Notes under the pieces: model-generated
What the model was told of the DNA's origin: nothing
The model's input: only the letters and a program-made list of their open reading frames with translations
The model's database searches: none
In this document: piece by piece, positions 1 through 5,656 of the stretch
How the letters are laid out: each line of letters opens with the position of its first letter
How positions within the stretch are numbered: the first letter of the stretch is position 1
NCBI GenBank assembly: GCA_904394195.1
Contig: CAJFNH010000079.1
Location: 1-6,188, forward strand
Reading direction: 5' to 3'
Source: Candidatus Gallimonas caecicola
GTDB taxonomy: Bacteria > Bacillota > Clostridia > Christensenellales > Borkfalkiaceae
DNA length: 6,188 nucleotides
Translations under genes and position numbers: made by a program

Positions 1-29
1 TTTCTATGTTTTCTATAATATATTAAACT

Positions 30-488
30 TTAATTTGACAATAAATTCAGCAATTTTTTACTTTTATTAAACATATCCTTTTTTAAATAATGTTCTTTAT
101 ATTTGCTGTCCACAAAAAGAAAAATTTTAAGCGTTGCTTCATCTGATAAAAAGCTTAAAAAATGTTTTATTAAATATTTTTTCCTATTGATTCCTATTTC
201 GCCATAAACTTGTCCTATTTTTTCATAGAATTCATCAAAGTATGGATCAAAAAACAAAGACAAACAAATATCCTGTTGCTTATTGAATCCACAAAAAGGG
301 GTTCTTTGCCTCATAAATGTATTATAAACCTTTTCAAAAGAAGGAACTTCTTTAATGTACAAATACAATTCTCCCGTACCCTTTATGAATTTTTCGGCAG
401 ACATATATCTTTCGCCAATTTTAGGATACACCAAAAACTGTTTGAACTCAAATAAATTTTCACTAGAAAAAGTTCCTTTTATCTTCAT
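30..488 (-). CDS. Probable immunity protein of the adjacent Rhs toxin tip (hypothetical, 152 aa)
   Basis: I do not recognise a named family. The product is a 152-residue soluble protein with no signal peptide or membrane segment, rich in Lys, Phe, Tyr and Leu. Aromatic and acidic residues dominate its middle (for example DPYFDEFYEKIG near residues 81-92), and it ends in a lysine-rich predicted helical tail. It starts 5 nt after the stop codon of the Rhs fragment and has a perfect AGGAGG at 9 nt spacing, so the two are translationally linked. In polymorphic toxin systems the small gene directly after a toxin tip usually encodes the protein that neutralises it in the cytoplasm; that role is inferred from position, size and composition. 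The gene is very AT-rich (about 22% GC in the 60 bases sampled at 61-120), far below the nfn genes, which fits horizontal acquisition. It could instead be an unrelated cargo gene. Confidence 0.72.
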   Translation of the reverse strand: MKIKGTFSSENLFEFKQFLVYPKIGERYMSAEKFIKGTGELYLYIKEVPSFEKVYNTFMRQRTPFCGFNKQQDICLSLFFDPYFDEFYEKIGQVYGEIGINRKKYLIKHFLSFLSDEATLKIFLFVDSKYKEHYLKKDMFNKSKKLLNLLSN

Positions 489-493
489 ATTTC

Positions 494-1519
494 CTAGCCT
501 CCTAAAACAATCATTACAATTTCTATACCCCTTTTTATTAGAGCTGACATTTCATACTTTGCAAAAATGGACATAGGACTTATTATAGCACCGGCAAAAA
601 CCGTTACAGAACTCATTGCCACTTTCGAAGCCATTGTTTTAGATAATGAAATCCATAAGTATTTCGTCGCAGCGTAGCCAAATCGATTTGTTAGGAACTG
701 AACGACTTTGCCGCCAAATGTTTGCCCTATAGTAATCAACCCCTTTTCTGCAGCCGCTTTAGCTGCAATTTGAGCTCCATTTTGACCCAACCCCGTCCAA
801 AAAGAAGTGTTTGTTAAACCTGCGACAGACGATGCTGCCGCCCCGCCAATCGATCCACCAATAACTGCACCCGTAATAGTACCTATTCCAAATCCAGCCT
901 TTGTCCATGTCCAAACACTAGTTCCAAAAGCATTACCGTTAATACCATCGTAAATCATCCCGCCAATCGCTCCACCCACCGCACCTATTGTTCCTAATGT
1001 TAGTGTTCCTATTGCTGCACCATATATTATGCCTCCAGCTATTCCGCCGATAACTGCTCCCGCCATACCAGCTGTTACAACAGTTAAAGCGACGACAAAT
1101 AAACCAAGGCCTATCCAAGCCAGCCAATCCCACCACGCGTTGCCATTTTCATCTGTTCGCATCACGGGGTTATTCCCGCAATAGGCATAAAGATTCAGGC
1201 CGTTTATTGTTTCAGGGTCAAGATAGGAGATGCCGTCAATGGTGATAAAACGACCGGTTTCGGGATCGTAGTAGCGCGTCTTGAGGTAATACAGGCCTGT
1301 TTCTTCGTCGTAGAAATAGCCGCGGTAACGGAACGGATTGAGAACGCCGATATGATTGACGTCGGTAATATCTGCACCATTCGCATCCAGCACTGCATGG
1401 TTCCCCCATGCATCGTACACATATTGTACCACAACGTTCCCATCATTGTCAAGAAGGGCTATGATATTTCCCTGTGCATCCTTGCGGTAGAAATCTGTCC
1501 CGTGGCTGTATTTGTACAA
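494..1519 (-). CDS. 5'-truncated Rhs protein: RHS-associated core plus glycine-rich hydrophobic and variable toxin tip
   Basis: This is the C-terminal end of an Rhs/YD-repeat polymorphic toxin; no barrel-forming YD repeats remain. Counting from the TTG at 1519 (341 aa): residues about 1-125 are the RHS-associated core, with YVYDAWGNH (34-42), FRYRGYFYDEETGLYYLKTR (63-82), RYYDPETGRFITID (82-95) and LNLYAYCGNNP (108-118). Residues about 129-235 are a hydrophobic glycine/alanine-rich stretch with repeated GAVxGG-type motifs. Residues about 238-341 are a variable tail that I cannot assign to a known toxin fold. RHS similarity runs right up to the terminator of nfnB (1533-1568). The frame stays open through that terminator into nfnB, with no ATG near the core. 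TTG at 1519 is only a candidate start; a weak GGAA lies 9 nt upstream. It may be a silent reservoir tip, a remnant, or a product of misassembly. It lies immediately upstream of the probable immunity gene. Confidence 0.75.
   Translation of the reverse strand: MYKYSHGTDFYRKDAQGNIIALLDNDGNVVVQYVYDAWGNHAVLDANGADITDVNHIGVLNPFRYRGYFYDEETGLYYLKTRYYDPETGRFITIDGISYLDPETINGLNLYAYCGNNPVMRTDENGNAWWDWLAWIGLGLFVVALTVVTAGMAGAVIGGIAGGIIYGAAIGTLTLGTIGAVGGAIGGMIYDGINGNAFGTSVWTWTKAGFGIGTITGAVIGGSIGGAAASSVAGLTNTSFWTGLGQNGAQIAAKAAAEKGLITIGQTFGGKVVQFLTNRFGYAATKYLWISLSKTMASKVAMSSVTVFAGAIISPMSIFAKYEMSALIKRGIEIVMIVLGG
498..503 (-). promoter_or_regulatory. Ribosome binding site of the immunity gene, inside the toxin's last codons
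   Basis: On the minus strand AGGAGG lies 9 nt before the ATG at 488. The same bases form most of the final Gly-Gly codons (GGA GGC) of the Rhs fragment, just before its TAG. Ribosomes finishing the toxin would therefore sit on the start site of the antidote, which supports translational coupling and fixes the start at 488. Confidence 0.8.
582..590 (-). promoter_or_regulatory. Possible internal extended -10 promoter for the immunity gene
   Basis: Read on the minus strand this is TGCTATAAT, a perfect extended -10 element (TGn plus TATAAT), inside the 3' part of the Rhs fragment. Initiation would fall near 575, about 87 nt before the immunity start. No good -35 hexamer is visible at 16-18 nt; the best candidates are poor matches. 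Extended -10 promoters can work without a -35. It could be a chance match, because the bases also encode Ala-Ile-Ile. Confidence 0.35.
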
Positions 1520-1532
1520 TAAAACACGTTCC

Positions 1533-1568
1533 AAAAATAAAAAAAGCGGCGCTCGAAAGGAGCGCCGC
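1533..1568 (-). terminator. Rho-independent terminator of the nfnA-nfnB operon
   Basis: A perfect 9-bp inverted repeat, GCGGCGCTC (1546-1554) and GAGCGCCGC (1560-1568), encloses a 5-nt loop. On the minus strand it is followed by a T-rich tract (1533-1545: seven T, one A, five T). The stem begins 21 nt after the nfnB stop codon. RHS similarity begins just past the T-tract, so this terminator separates the nfn operon from the Rhs fragment. Confidence 0.93.
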
Positions 1569-1589
1569 CCGATTGCCGTCCATGAACGG

Positions 1590-2984
1590 TCATTTGCTTT
1601 GGATATATTCGTCGATCGCCTTTGCCGCCGTCTTGCCGGCACCCATTGCCAGGATGACCGTTGCAGCGCCCGTCACGGCATCGCCGCCCGCATAGACGCC
1701 CTCAAGGCTCGTCTTGCCGTTTTCGTCGGCGACGATCTCGCCGCGCCTGCGCGTTTCCAACCCTGCCGTCGTCTGTTTGAGCAGCGGATTGGGCGATGTG
1801 CCGAGCGCCATGATGACGCAGTCGACCTCCATTTCAAACTCGCTGCCCGCGATCTCAACGGGACTGCGGCGCCCGGAGGCGTCCGGCTCGCCCAGCTCCA
1901 TGCGGATGCAGCGCAGCCCCACCACGTTGTCGTCGGCGTCCGTCAGAATCTCCACGGGGTTGGTGAGCAGTTTGAAGATGATCTCCTCCTCTTTGGCGTG
2001 CTCCACTTCCTCGCGGCGGGCGGGGAGTTCCGCCTCCGAACGGCGGTAGACGATATAGACGGTCTCGGCGCCCAGCCGCTTGGCGCAGCGCGCCGCGTCC
2101 ATGGCAACATTGCCTCCGCCCACCACGGCGATTTTTTTGGCGTGCAGGATGGGCGTTTCGCTATCCGGCATGTACGCCTTCATCAGATTTGTGCGCGTGA
2201 GGTATTCGTTTGCAGAGAACACGCCCTTGGCGCCCTCGCCCTTGATGCCCATGAAGCGCGGAAGCCCTGCGCCCGTGCCAAGGAAGATCGCCTCGAAACC
2301 ATATTCGTTTTTGAGTTCATCGATGGTGAGGATGCGCCCGATGACGGAGTCCGTCTCGATCTTAACGCCGAGCGCCTTGAGCCCGTCCACTTCCTTCTGC
2401 ACGATCGACTTGGGCAGACGGAACTCCGGGATGCCATACACAAGCACGCCGCCCGCAACGTGCAGCGCCTCGAACACCGTTACGTCATACCCAAGCTTGG
2501 CAAGATCGCCCGCGCAGGTAAGCCCCGCAGGTCCCGAGCCGACGACGGCGACCTTGTGCCCGTTGGACTGCGGCCGCACAGGAGCCGCCGTCGAATGGCT
2601 CATGTGCCAGTCGGCGACAAAACGCTCCAGCCTGCCGATGCCGACGGGCTCGCCCTTGATGCCACGCGTGCACTTGCCCTCGCATTGCGTCTCCTGCGGG
2701 CACACTCTGCCGCAGACGGCGGGCAGCGAAGAAGTACGCGCGATAACTTCGTACGCCTCCTCAAATTTCCCCTCCGCCACAAGGGCAATGAAAGCAGGGA
2801 TATCCACTGCGACGGGGCAGCCCGCAACGCAGGGTTTGTTTTTGCAATTCAGGCAGCGCTTTGCTTCGTCCACAGCGGTCGCCTCGTCATAGCCGAGCGC
2901 GACCTCCATAAAGTTCTTATTGCGGACAAGAGGCTCCTGCGAAGGCATGGGATGCTTCTTGGGATCCATATTGAACTTGGGCAT
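1590..2984 (-). CDS. nfnB: NfnB-type NADP(H)-binding large subunit (often annotated NADPH-dependent glutamate synthase, gltA)
   Basis: Flavin and iron-sulfur subunit of NADH-dependent reduced ferredoxin:NADP+ oxidoreductase, a cytoplasmic electron-bifurcating transhydrogenase. In the 464-aa product, two cysteine sets can bind [4Fe-4S] clusters: C44, C47, C52, C56 and C91, C95, C101, C105. An FAD dinucleotide fold follows (VAVVGSGPAG, 145-154), then the NADPH fold (VVGGGNVAMDAAR, 287-299), and the C-terminal FAD-closing segment GVYAGGDAVTGAATVILAMG (429-448). Length is usual for the family. The start at 2984 has AAGGAGGT just upstream; an in-frame extension to 3050 would add 22 residues lacking family character. 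The gene begins one base after the nfnA stop. The domain set is shared with the glutamate synthase small subunit, but no large GltB-like subunit is present and the nfnA partner adjoins it, so Nfn is the better reading. SudAB-type sulfide dehydrogenase is a related alternative. Confidence 0.93.
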   Translation of the reverse strand: MPKFNMDPKKHPMPSQEPLVRNKNFMEVALGYDEATAVDEAKRCLNCKNKPCVAGCPVAVDIPAFIALVAEGKFEEAYEVIARTSSLPAVCGRVCPQETQCEGKCTRGIKGEPVGIGRLERFVADWHMSHSTAAPVRPQSNGHKVAVVGSGPAGLTCAGDLAKLGYDVTVFEALHVAGGVLVYGIPEFRLPKSIVQKEVDGLKALGVKIETDSVIGRILTIDELKNEYGFEAIFLGTGAGLPRFMGIKGEGAKGVFSANEYLTRTNLMKAYMPDSETPILHAKKIAVVGGGNVAMDAARCAKRLGAETVYIVYRRSEAELPARREEVEHAKEEEIIFKLLTNPVEILTDADDNVVGLRCIRMELGEPDASGRRSPVEIAGSEFEMEVDCVIMALGTSPNPLLKQTTAGLETRRRGEIVADENGKTSLEGVYAGGDAVTGAATVILAMGAGKTAAKAIDEYIQSK

Positions 2985-2985
2985 A

Positions 2986-3828
2986 TCAGGACACCTCCTT
3001 TTTGAACAGATTGCAATGCTTTTCACGCGCCTTTGCCTCAAACTCGACATAGGTGCGCGAGCGCTTCATCGCCTCGTCAAAGTCGATGAGATGGGCATCG
3101 AAGTCGGGCCCGTCCACGCAGGCGAACTTCATTTCTCCGCCCACGGTGACGCGGCAGCAGCCGCACATGCCCGTTCCGTCGATCATGATGGGATTCATGC
3201 TCGCGACCGTCCTGATGCCGTACGGCCTGGTTGCGGCAGCCACAAACTTCATCATGATGAGCGGGCCGATGGTAATGACCTCGTCAAATGTCTCCCCGCT
3301 TTCCAGAAGGCGGTTGAGCGGAACACAGACATTGCCCTTCTCGCCATAGGAGCCGTCGTCCGTCATCATAAAGAAGCGGTCGCTGACCTGCTTGAACTCA
3401 TCTTCCAGAATGACAAGATCCCGGTTGCGGAAGCCGACGATGGAGGTGACTTCGCTCCCCTGCGCGTGCAGCGCGCGTGCCACGGGCAGCGCAATGGCAC
3501 AGCCGACGCCGCCTCCCACCACGGCGACCTTCTTCAGCCCTTCGATGTGCGTGGGCGTTCCGAGAGGTCCCACAAAATCAGCGACCCGACCGCCCTCAGG
3601 AAGCGTTGCCAACGTCATCGTTGCGCCGCCCACGATCTGAAAGATGATGGTGACCGTTCCCGCCTGCACATCGCATCCGGCAACGGTGAGCGGGATGCGC
3701 TCGCCCCGTTCGTCCGCGCGCAGGATGATAAACTGCCCTGCGCGGGCCTTTTTCGCGAGGAGCGGCGCCTTGATATCCATCCGCATGACGGTGGGATTGA
3801 GCGCTTCTTTTCTCACGATCTCATACAT
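2986..3828 (-). CDS. nfnA: NfnA-type FAD/[2Fe-2S] NAD(H)-binding small subunit (sulfide/dihydroorotate dehydrogenase-like)
   Basis: Small subunit of the NfnAB transhydrogenase; family members pass electrons between NAD(H) and the bifurcating FAD of NfnB. The 280-aa product has a ferredoxin-reductase beta barrel with the flavin motif RIPLTVAG (44-51), an NAD-binding segment VAVVGGGVGCAIALPVARAL (101-120), and a C-terminal [2Fe-2S] motif around DGTGMCGCCRV (217-227) and FACVDGPDFD (235-244). Aligned with PyrK, whose cluster has four Cys, the first position is Asp217, followed by Cys222, Cys225 and Cys237; Asp-plus-three-Cys ligation is what I recall for NfnA. The start at 3828 is preceded by AAGGAG at 11 nt. 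An in-frame TTG at 3858 is rejected because it falls at or just upstream of the predicted transcription start (about 3857). First gene of the nfnA-nfnB operon. Its stop lies one base before nfnB. Confidence 0.92.
   Translation of the reverse strand: MYEIVRKEALNPTVMRMDIKAPLLAKKARAGQFIILRADERGERIPLTVAGCDVQAGTVTIIFQIVGGATMTLATLPEGGRVADFVGPLGTPTHIEGLKKVAVVGGGVGCAIALPVARALHAQGSEVTSIVGFRNRDLVILEDEFKQVSDRFFMMTDDGSYGEKGNVCVPLNRLLESGETFDEVITIGPLIMMKFVAAATRPYGIRTVASMNPIMIDGTGMCGCCRVTVGGEMKFACVDGPDFDAHLIDFDEAMKRSRTYVEFEAKAREKHCNLFKKEVS
2993..3000 (-). promoter_or_regulatory. Ribosome binding site of nfnB
   Basis: On the minus strand AAGGAGGT lies 8 nt before the ATG at 2984, inside the last codons of nfnA. 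It decides the start at 2984 rather than the in-frame codon at 3050, and indicates translational coupling of the two subunits. Confidence 0.85.
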
Positions 3829-3839
3829 ATCTGAACAAT

Positions 3840-3845
3840 CTCCTT
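3840..3845 (-). promoter_or_regulatory. Ribosome binding site of nfnA
   Basis: On the minus strand AAGGAG lies 11 nt before the ATG at 3828. Together with the promoter position it excludes the upstream TTG at 3858 as the start. Confidence 0.75.
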
Positions 3846-3863
3846 GTAAAAATTCCAATCAAT

Positions 3864-3892
3864 ATTATACTATCACACAGCCAAGTTGTCAA
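3864..3892 (-). promoter_or_regulatory. SigA-type promoter of nfnA-nfnB, full consensus
   Basis: On the minus strand TTGACA (3887-3892) and TATAAT (3864-3869) are separated by exactly 17 nt. Initiation is expected near 3857, giving a leader of about 29 nt. All twelve consensus bases match, which predicts strong, activator-independent expression. No clear operator palindrome is visible beside it. Confidence 0.9.
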
Positions 3893-3933
3893 TGACGGAG
3901 AATGAATTTTTCACGTTTTTCCGCCTTAATCCG

Positions 3934-3962
3934 TTGACATATCGGGTGTAATAGGTTATAAT
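3934..3962 (+). promoter_or_regulatory. SigA-type promoter of the DegV gene, full consensus
   Basis: TTGACA (3934-3939) and TATAAT (3957-3962) are separated by 17 nt. Initiation is expected near 3969, about 36 nt before the DegV start. It is divergent from the nfn promoter; the two -35 hexamers are 41 nt apart, so the core elements do not overlap. Confidence 0.9.
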
Positions 3963-4004
3963 GACAATTAGTTCAAAAAATGAAATAAATATTGGAGAAT
4001 TGCT

Positions 4005-4874
4005 ATGGCGAACATTCAGATCGTCACCGATTCGAACAGCGGCATCACGCAGGCGGAAGCGGAGAAACTGGGGCTCTCCGTGATCCCGATGCCCTTTTTG
4101 ATCGACGGCGAAGAGTACTTTGAGGATATCAACCTCACACAAACAGAGTTCTACGAACATCTGCGCGGCGACGCAACGGTATCCACATCGCAGCCGTCCG
4201 TTGCAAGCGTGACAGAGCTCTGGGAAAAATTGCTCAAACAGGACTGTGAGATCATCCACATTCCTATGTCGAGCGGACTTTCGGAGACCTGCCATACCGC
4301 ACAGAATCTTGCCAAGGAATACGGAGGCAGGGTGCATGTCGTAGACAATCAGCGCATTTCCGTCACCCAGAAACAGAGCGTCTTTGACGCGATGAAGCTT
4401 GCTTCTGCGGGAAAAACAGCTGCGGAGATCGTGAATTATCTTGAAACTACCAAATTTGACAGCAGCATCTATATTTCATTGGACACGCTCAAGTACCTGA
4501 AAAAAGGAGGAAGGCTCACGCCGGCGGCAGCGCTCGTCGGCTCCATCCTGCGCATCAAACCCGTTCTGCAGATCCAGGGCGACAAGCTGGACGCATTCAA
4601 AAAAGTCCACTCGTTGAAACAGGCTAAGCAGGAAATGGTCACGGCTATCAGAAACGATCTCGCAACGCGCTTTGCACAGTTCCGCAAGGACGGAGAAATG
4701 ACGATCTCCGTTGCACATACCGACAACTATGCGGAAGCGGACGCATTTTCCAAGGAACTGCAAGCGCTCTTCCCGGACGTTCCCGTCACATATGTGGACC
4801 CCCTTTCCCTTTCTGTCTCATGCCATATCGGTCCGGGAGCGCTCGCATGCACGGCGACAAGGATATATAAATAA
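4005..4874 (+). CDS. DegV family protein (fatty-acid-binding)
   Basis: DegV proteins bind a long-chain fatty acid between two domains. In Gram-positive bacteria some (FakB) present it to the FakA kinase for phosphorylation and entry into phospholipid synthesis; others have no known partner. The 289-aa product has the family landmarks in order: N-terminal IVTDSNSGI (5-13), VSTSQPS (59-65), the loop PMSSGLSETCHTA (87-99), VHVVDNQRIS (110-119), the conserved SLDTLKYLKKGGRLTPAAA (157-175) followed by the segment near ILRIKPVLQI (180-189), and the C-terminal CHIGPGALACT (272-282). Length is typical and it appears intact. The ATG at 4005 has GGAG at 7 nt spacing and a consensus promoter upstream. 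It is a single-gene unit ending in a terminator. No fakA-like gene lies in the window, so the FakB role is not established; I am sure of the family, not the partner. Confidence 0.95.
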   Translation: MANIQIVTDSNSGITQAEAEKLGLSVIPMPFLIDGEEYFEDINLTQTEFYEHLRGDATVSTSQPSVASVTELWEKLLKQDCEIIHIPMSSGLSETCHTAQNLAKEYGGRVHVVDNQRISVTQKQSVFDAMKLASAGKTAAEIVNYLETTKFDSSIYISLDTLKYLKKGGRLTPAAALVGSILRIKPVLQIQGDKLDAFKKVHSLKQAKQEMVTAIRNDLATRFAQFRKDGEMTISVAHTDNYAEADAFSKELQALFPDVPVTYVDPLSLSVSCHIGPGALACTATRIYK

Positions 4875-4880
4875 TAATAA

Positions 4881-4914
4881 AAATGATAAAAAGCGGACAA
4901 ATGTCCGCTTTTTT
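4881..4914. terminator. Bidirectional Rho-independent terminator between convergent genes
   Basis: The inverted repeat AGCGGACA (4892-4899) and TGTCCGCT (4902-4909) forms a short GC-rich hairpin. It is followed by T's on the plus strand (4909-4914) and preceded by an A-rich tract (4881-4892), which reads as a T-tract on the minus strand. It therefore serves both the DegV gene and the minus-strand HEPN-CBS gene. The plus-strand T-tract touches the TGA of the latter (4914-4916). Confidence 0.9.
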
Positions 4915-5618
4915 CAATCTTCCAGAATCCGCATCAACTGCGGGATATCCGCGCTCGTCAGAAGATTGATGATCTTATCCCCTGCGTTTCCGCTCTGCGT
5001 AACGACCACGGCAAGCAGTTTCCGGTTGTTTTCAAAGGCATCCAGCGCCTCCTGTACAGTGTCCCTAGGTCCGAGCACGCGGTAAAAACGGGTCATATCC
5101 TCTTCCTGCAGGATCTCCGCACAGGGCGTGAGCAAAAATTCATCCAGATCTTCACCGCGTTCAAGTGCCTGTCCGATCACGCGCACCACGCGGCGGTTGT
5201 TCAGGATCCCGACAGTACGATCCCCGCGGCAGACGGGTAGATTGGAATAGTTGGTCTGCGCGATGCGCACAAGCGCGTCGGCAAGCGTTGCCGCAGCGTC
5301 GATCCCCGTCACATTCTTCTCCTTGAGGACAGAGAGCCTGGGCGGCATGCTCAAGAGCTCCGCAATATGGCAGATGAGCTGCGTCATATCGTCGCACGGC
5401 TCTGCAATGATGCGATCCTTATTGCTTTCGTGCACGATGACATTGCGCAGCCTTGCACAGAGCAGCAGATCTTCTTCATACTTTCTGACCGTATTGTTAA
5501 ATTCGGCGCAGCGACGGACAAGGTCGGAAAACTGAAGATTTCCCTTACCGCGATAGAGCGCGCGCAAACGGGAGTCGATGGTGTTGTAAGCAGAAATAAA
5601 TTCAATGGCATTGCTCAT
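4914..5618 (-). CDS. CBS-domain protein with N-terminal HEPN-like (RNxxxH) domain
   Basis: A 234-aa cytoplasmic protein. Residues about 1-90 are predicted mostly helical and begin MSNAIEFISAYNTID. They contain RNVIVH (58-63), which fits the R-x4-6-H signature, with Asn after Arg, of HEPN ribonuclease folds. Residues about 95-234 form a CBS pair: the first repeat around TLADALVRIAQTNYSNLPV (111-129), the second around DTVQEALDAFENNRKLLAVV (186-205), ending in TSAD (221-224), a typical nucleotide-contacting T/S-x-x-D. The first repeat has NNRR in the equivalent place, so nucleotide binding there may be altered. CBS pairs generally sense adenine nucleotides; regulation of the N-terminal domain by such a ligand is inference. 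The start at 5618 matches the N-terminus I recall for such CBS proteins; an in-frame ATG at 5642 lies upstream of the -10. No ribosome binding site is present. RNase activity is unproven. Confidence 0.8.
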   Translation of the reverse strand: MSNAIEFISAYNTIDSRLRALYRGKGNLQFSDLVRRCAEFNNTVRKYEEDLLLCARLRNVIVHESNKDRIIAEPCDDMTQLICHIAELLSMPPRLSVLKEKNVTGIDAAATLADALVRIAQTNYSNLPVCRGDRTVGILNNRRVVRVIGQALERGEDLDEFLLTPCAEILQEEDMTRFYRVLGPRDTVQEALDAFENNRKLLAVVVTQSGNAGDKIINLLTSADIPQLMRILED

Positions 5619-5624
5619 GCAAAA

Positions 5625-5653
5625 AGTATAACACACATTCAAGAAAATGGCAA
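5625..5653 (-). promoter_or_regulatory. Promoter positioned for leaderless transcription of the CBS gene
   Basis: On the minus strand TTGCCA (5648-5653) and TATACT (5625-5630) are separated by 17 nt. Exactly 6 nt separate the -10 from the ATG at 5618, so the expected +1 is at or within about one base of the start codon. The -35 begins 4 nt beyond the stop codon of the upstream gene. No Shine-Dalgarno sequence fits before 5618. Confidence 0.68.
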
Positions 5654-5656
5654 GAG

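Noticed and set aside
1..29. Possible promoter or terminator in the AT-rich left edge
   Set aside because: Only a short A/T-rich run with a chance TATAAT-like string; no -35 partner, hairpin or gene start can be supported at the window edge.
1520..1642. Extension of the Rhs frame upstream to a start at 1642
   Set aside because: These codons come from the nfnB 3' end and its terminator in another frame, and the residues are not RHS-like. A message starting there would also have to pass the terminator.
1512..3005. Long open frame on the plus strand (497 codons) opposite nfnB
   Set aside because: It lies antisense to a clearly conserved flavoprotein. Its Arg/Ala/His/Asp-rich, low-complexity product matches no family, and high GC at third codon positions explains the lack of stops. 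It also has the nfnB terminator near its start.
2920..3834. Plus-strand open frame of 304 codons opposite nfnA
   Set aside because: Same explanation: antisense shadow of a conserved gene, with an unconvincing protein and no ribosome binding site or promoter of its own.
3829..3858. TTG start for nfnA at 3858
   Set aside because: It lies at or just before the predicted transcription start and lacks a ribosome binding site; ATG at 3828 has both features in place.
3893..3933. Possible operator palindrome between the two divergent promoters
   Set aside because: A loose match between CGGAGAA and TTTTCCG has a mismatch and is separated by a T-rich stretch; not enough to call a binding site.
3873..4337. 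Minus-strand open frame opposite the DegV start and the divergent promoters
   Set aside because: It covers both promoters and the DegV N-terminus, and its product has no family character.
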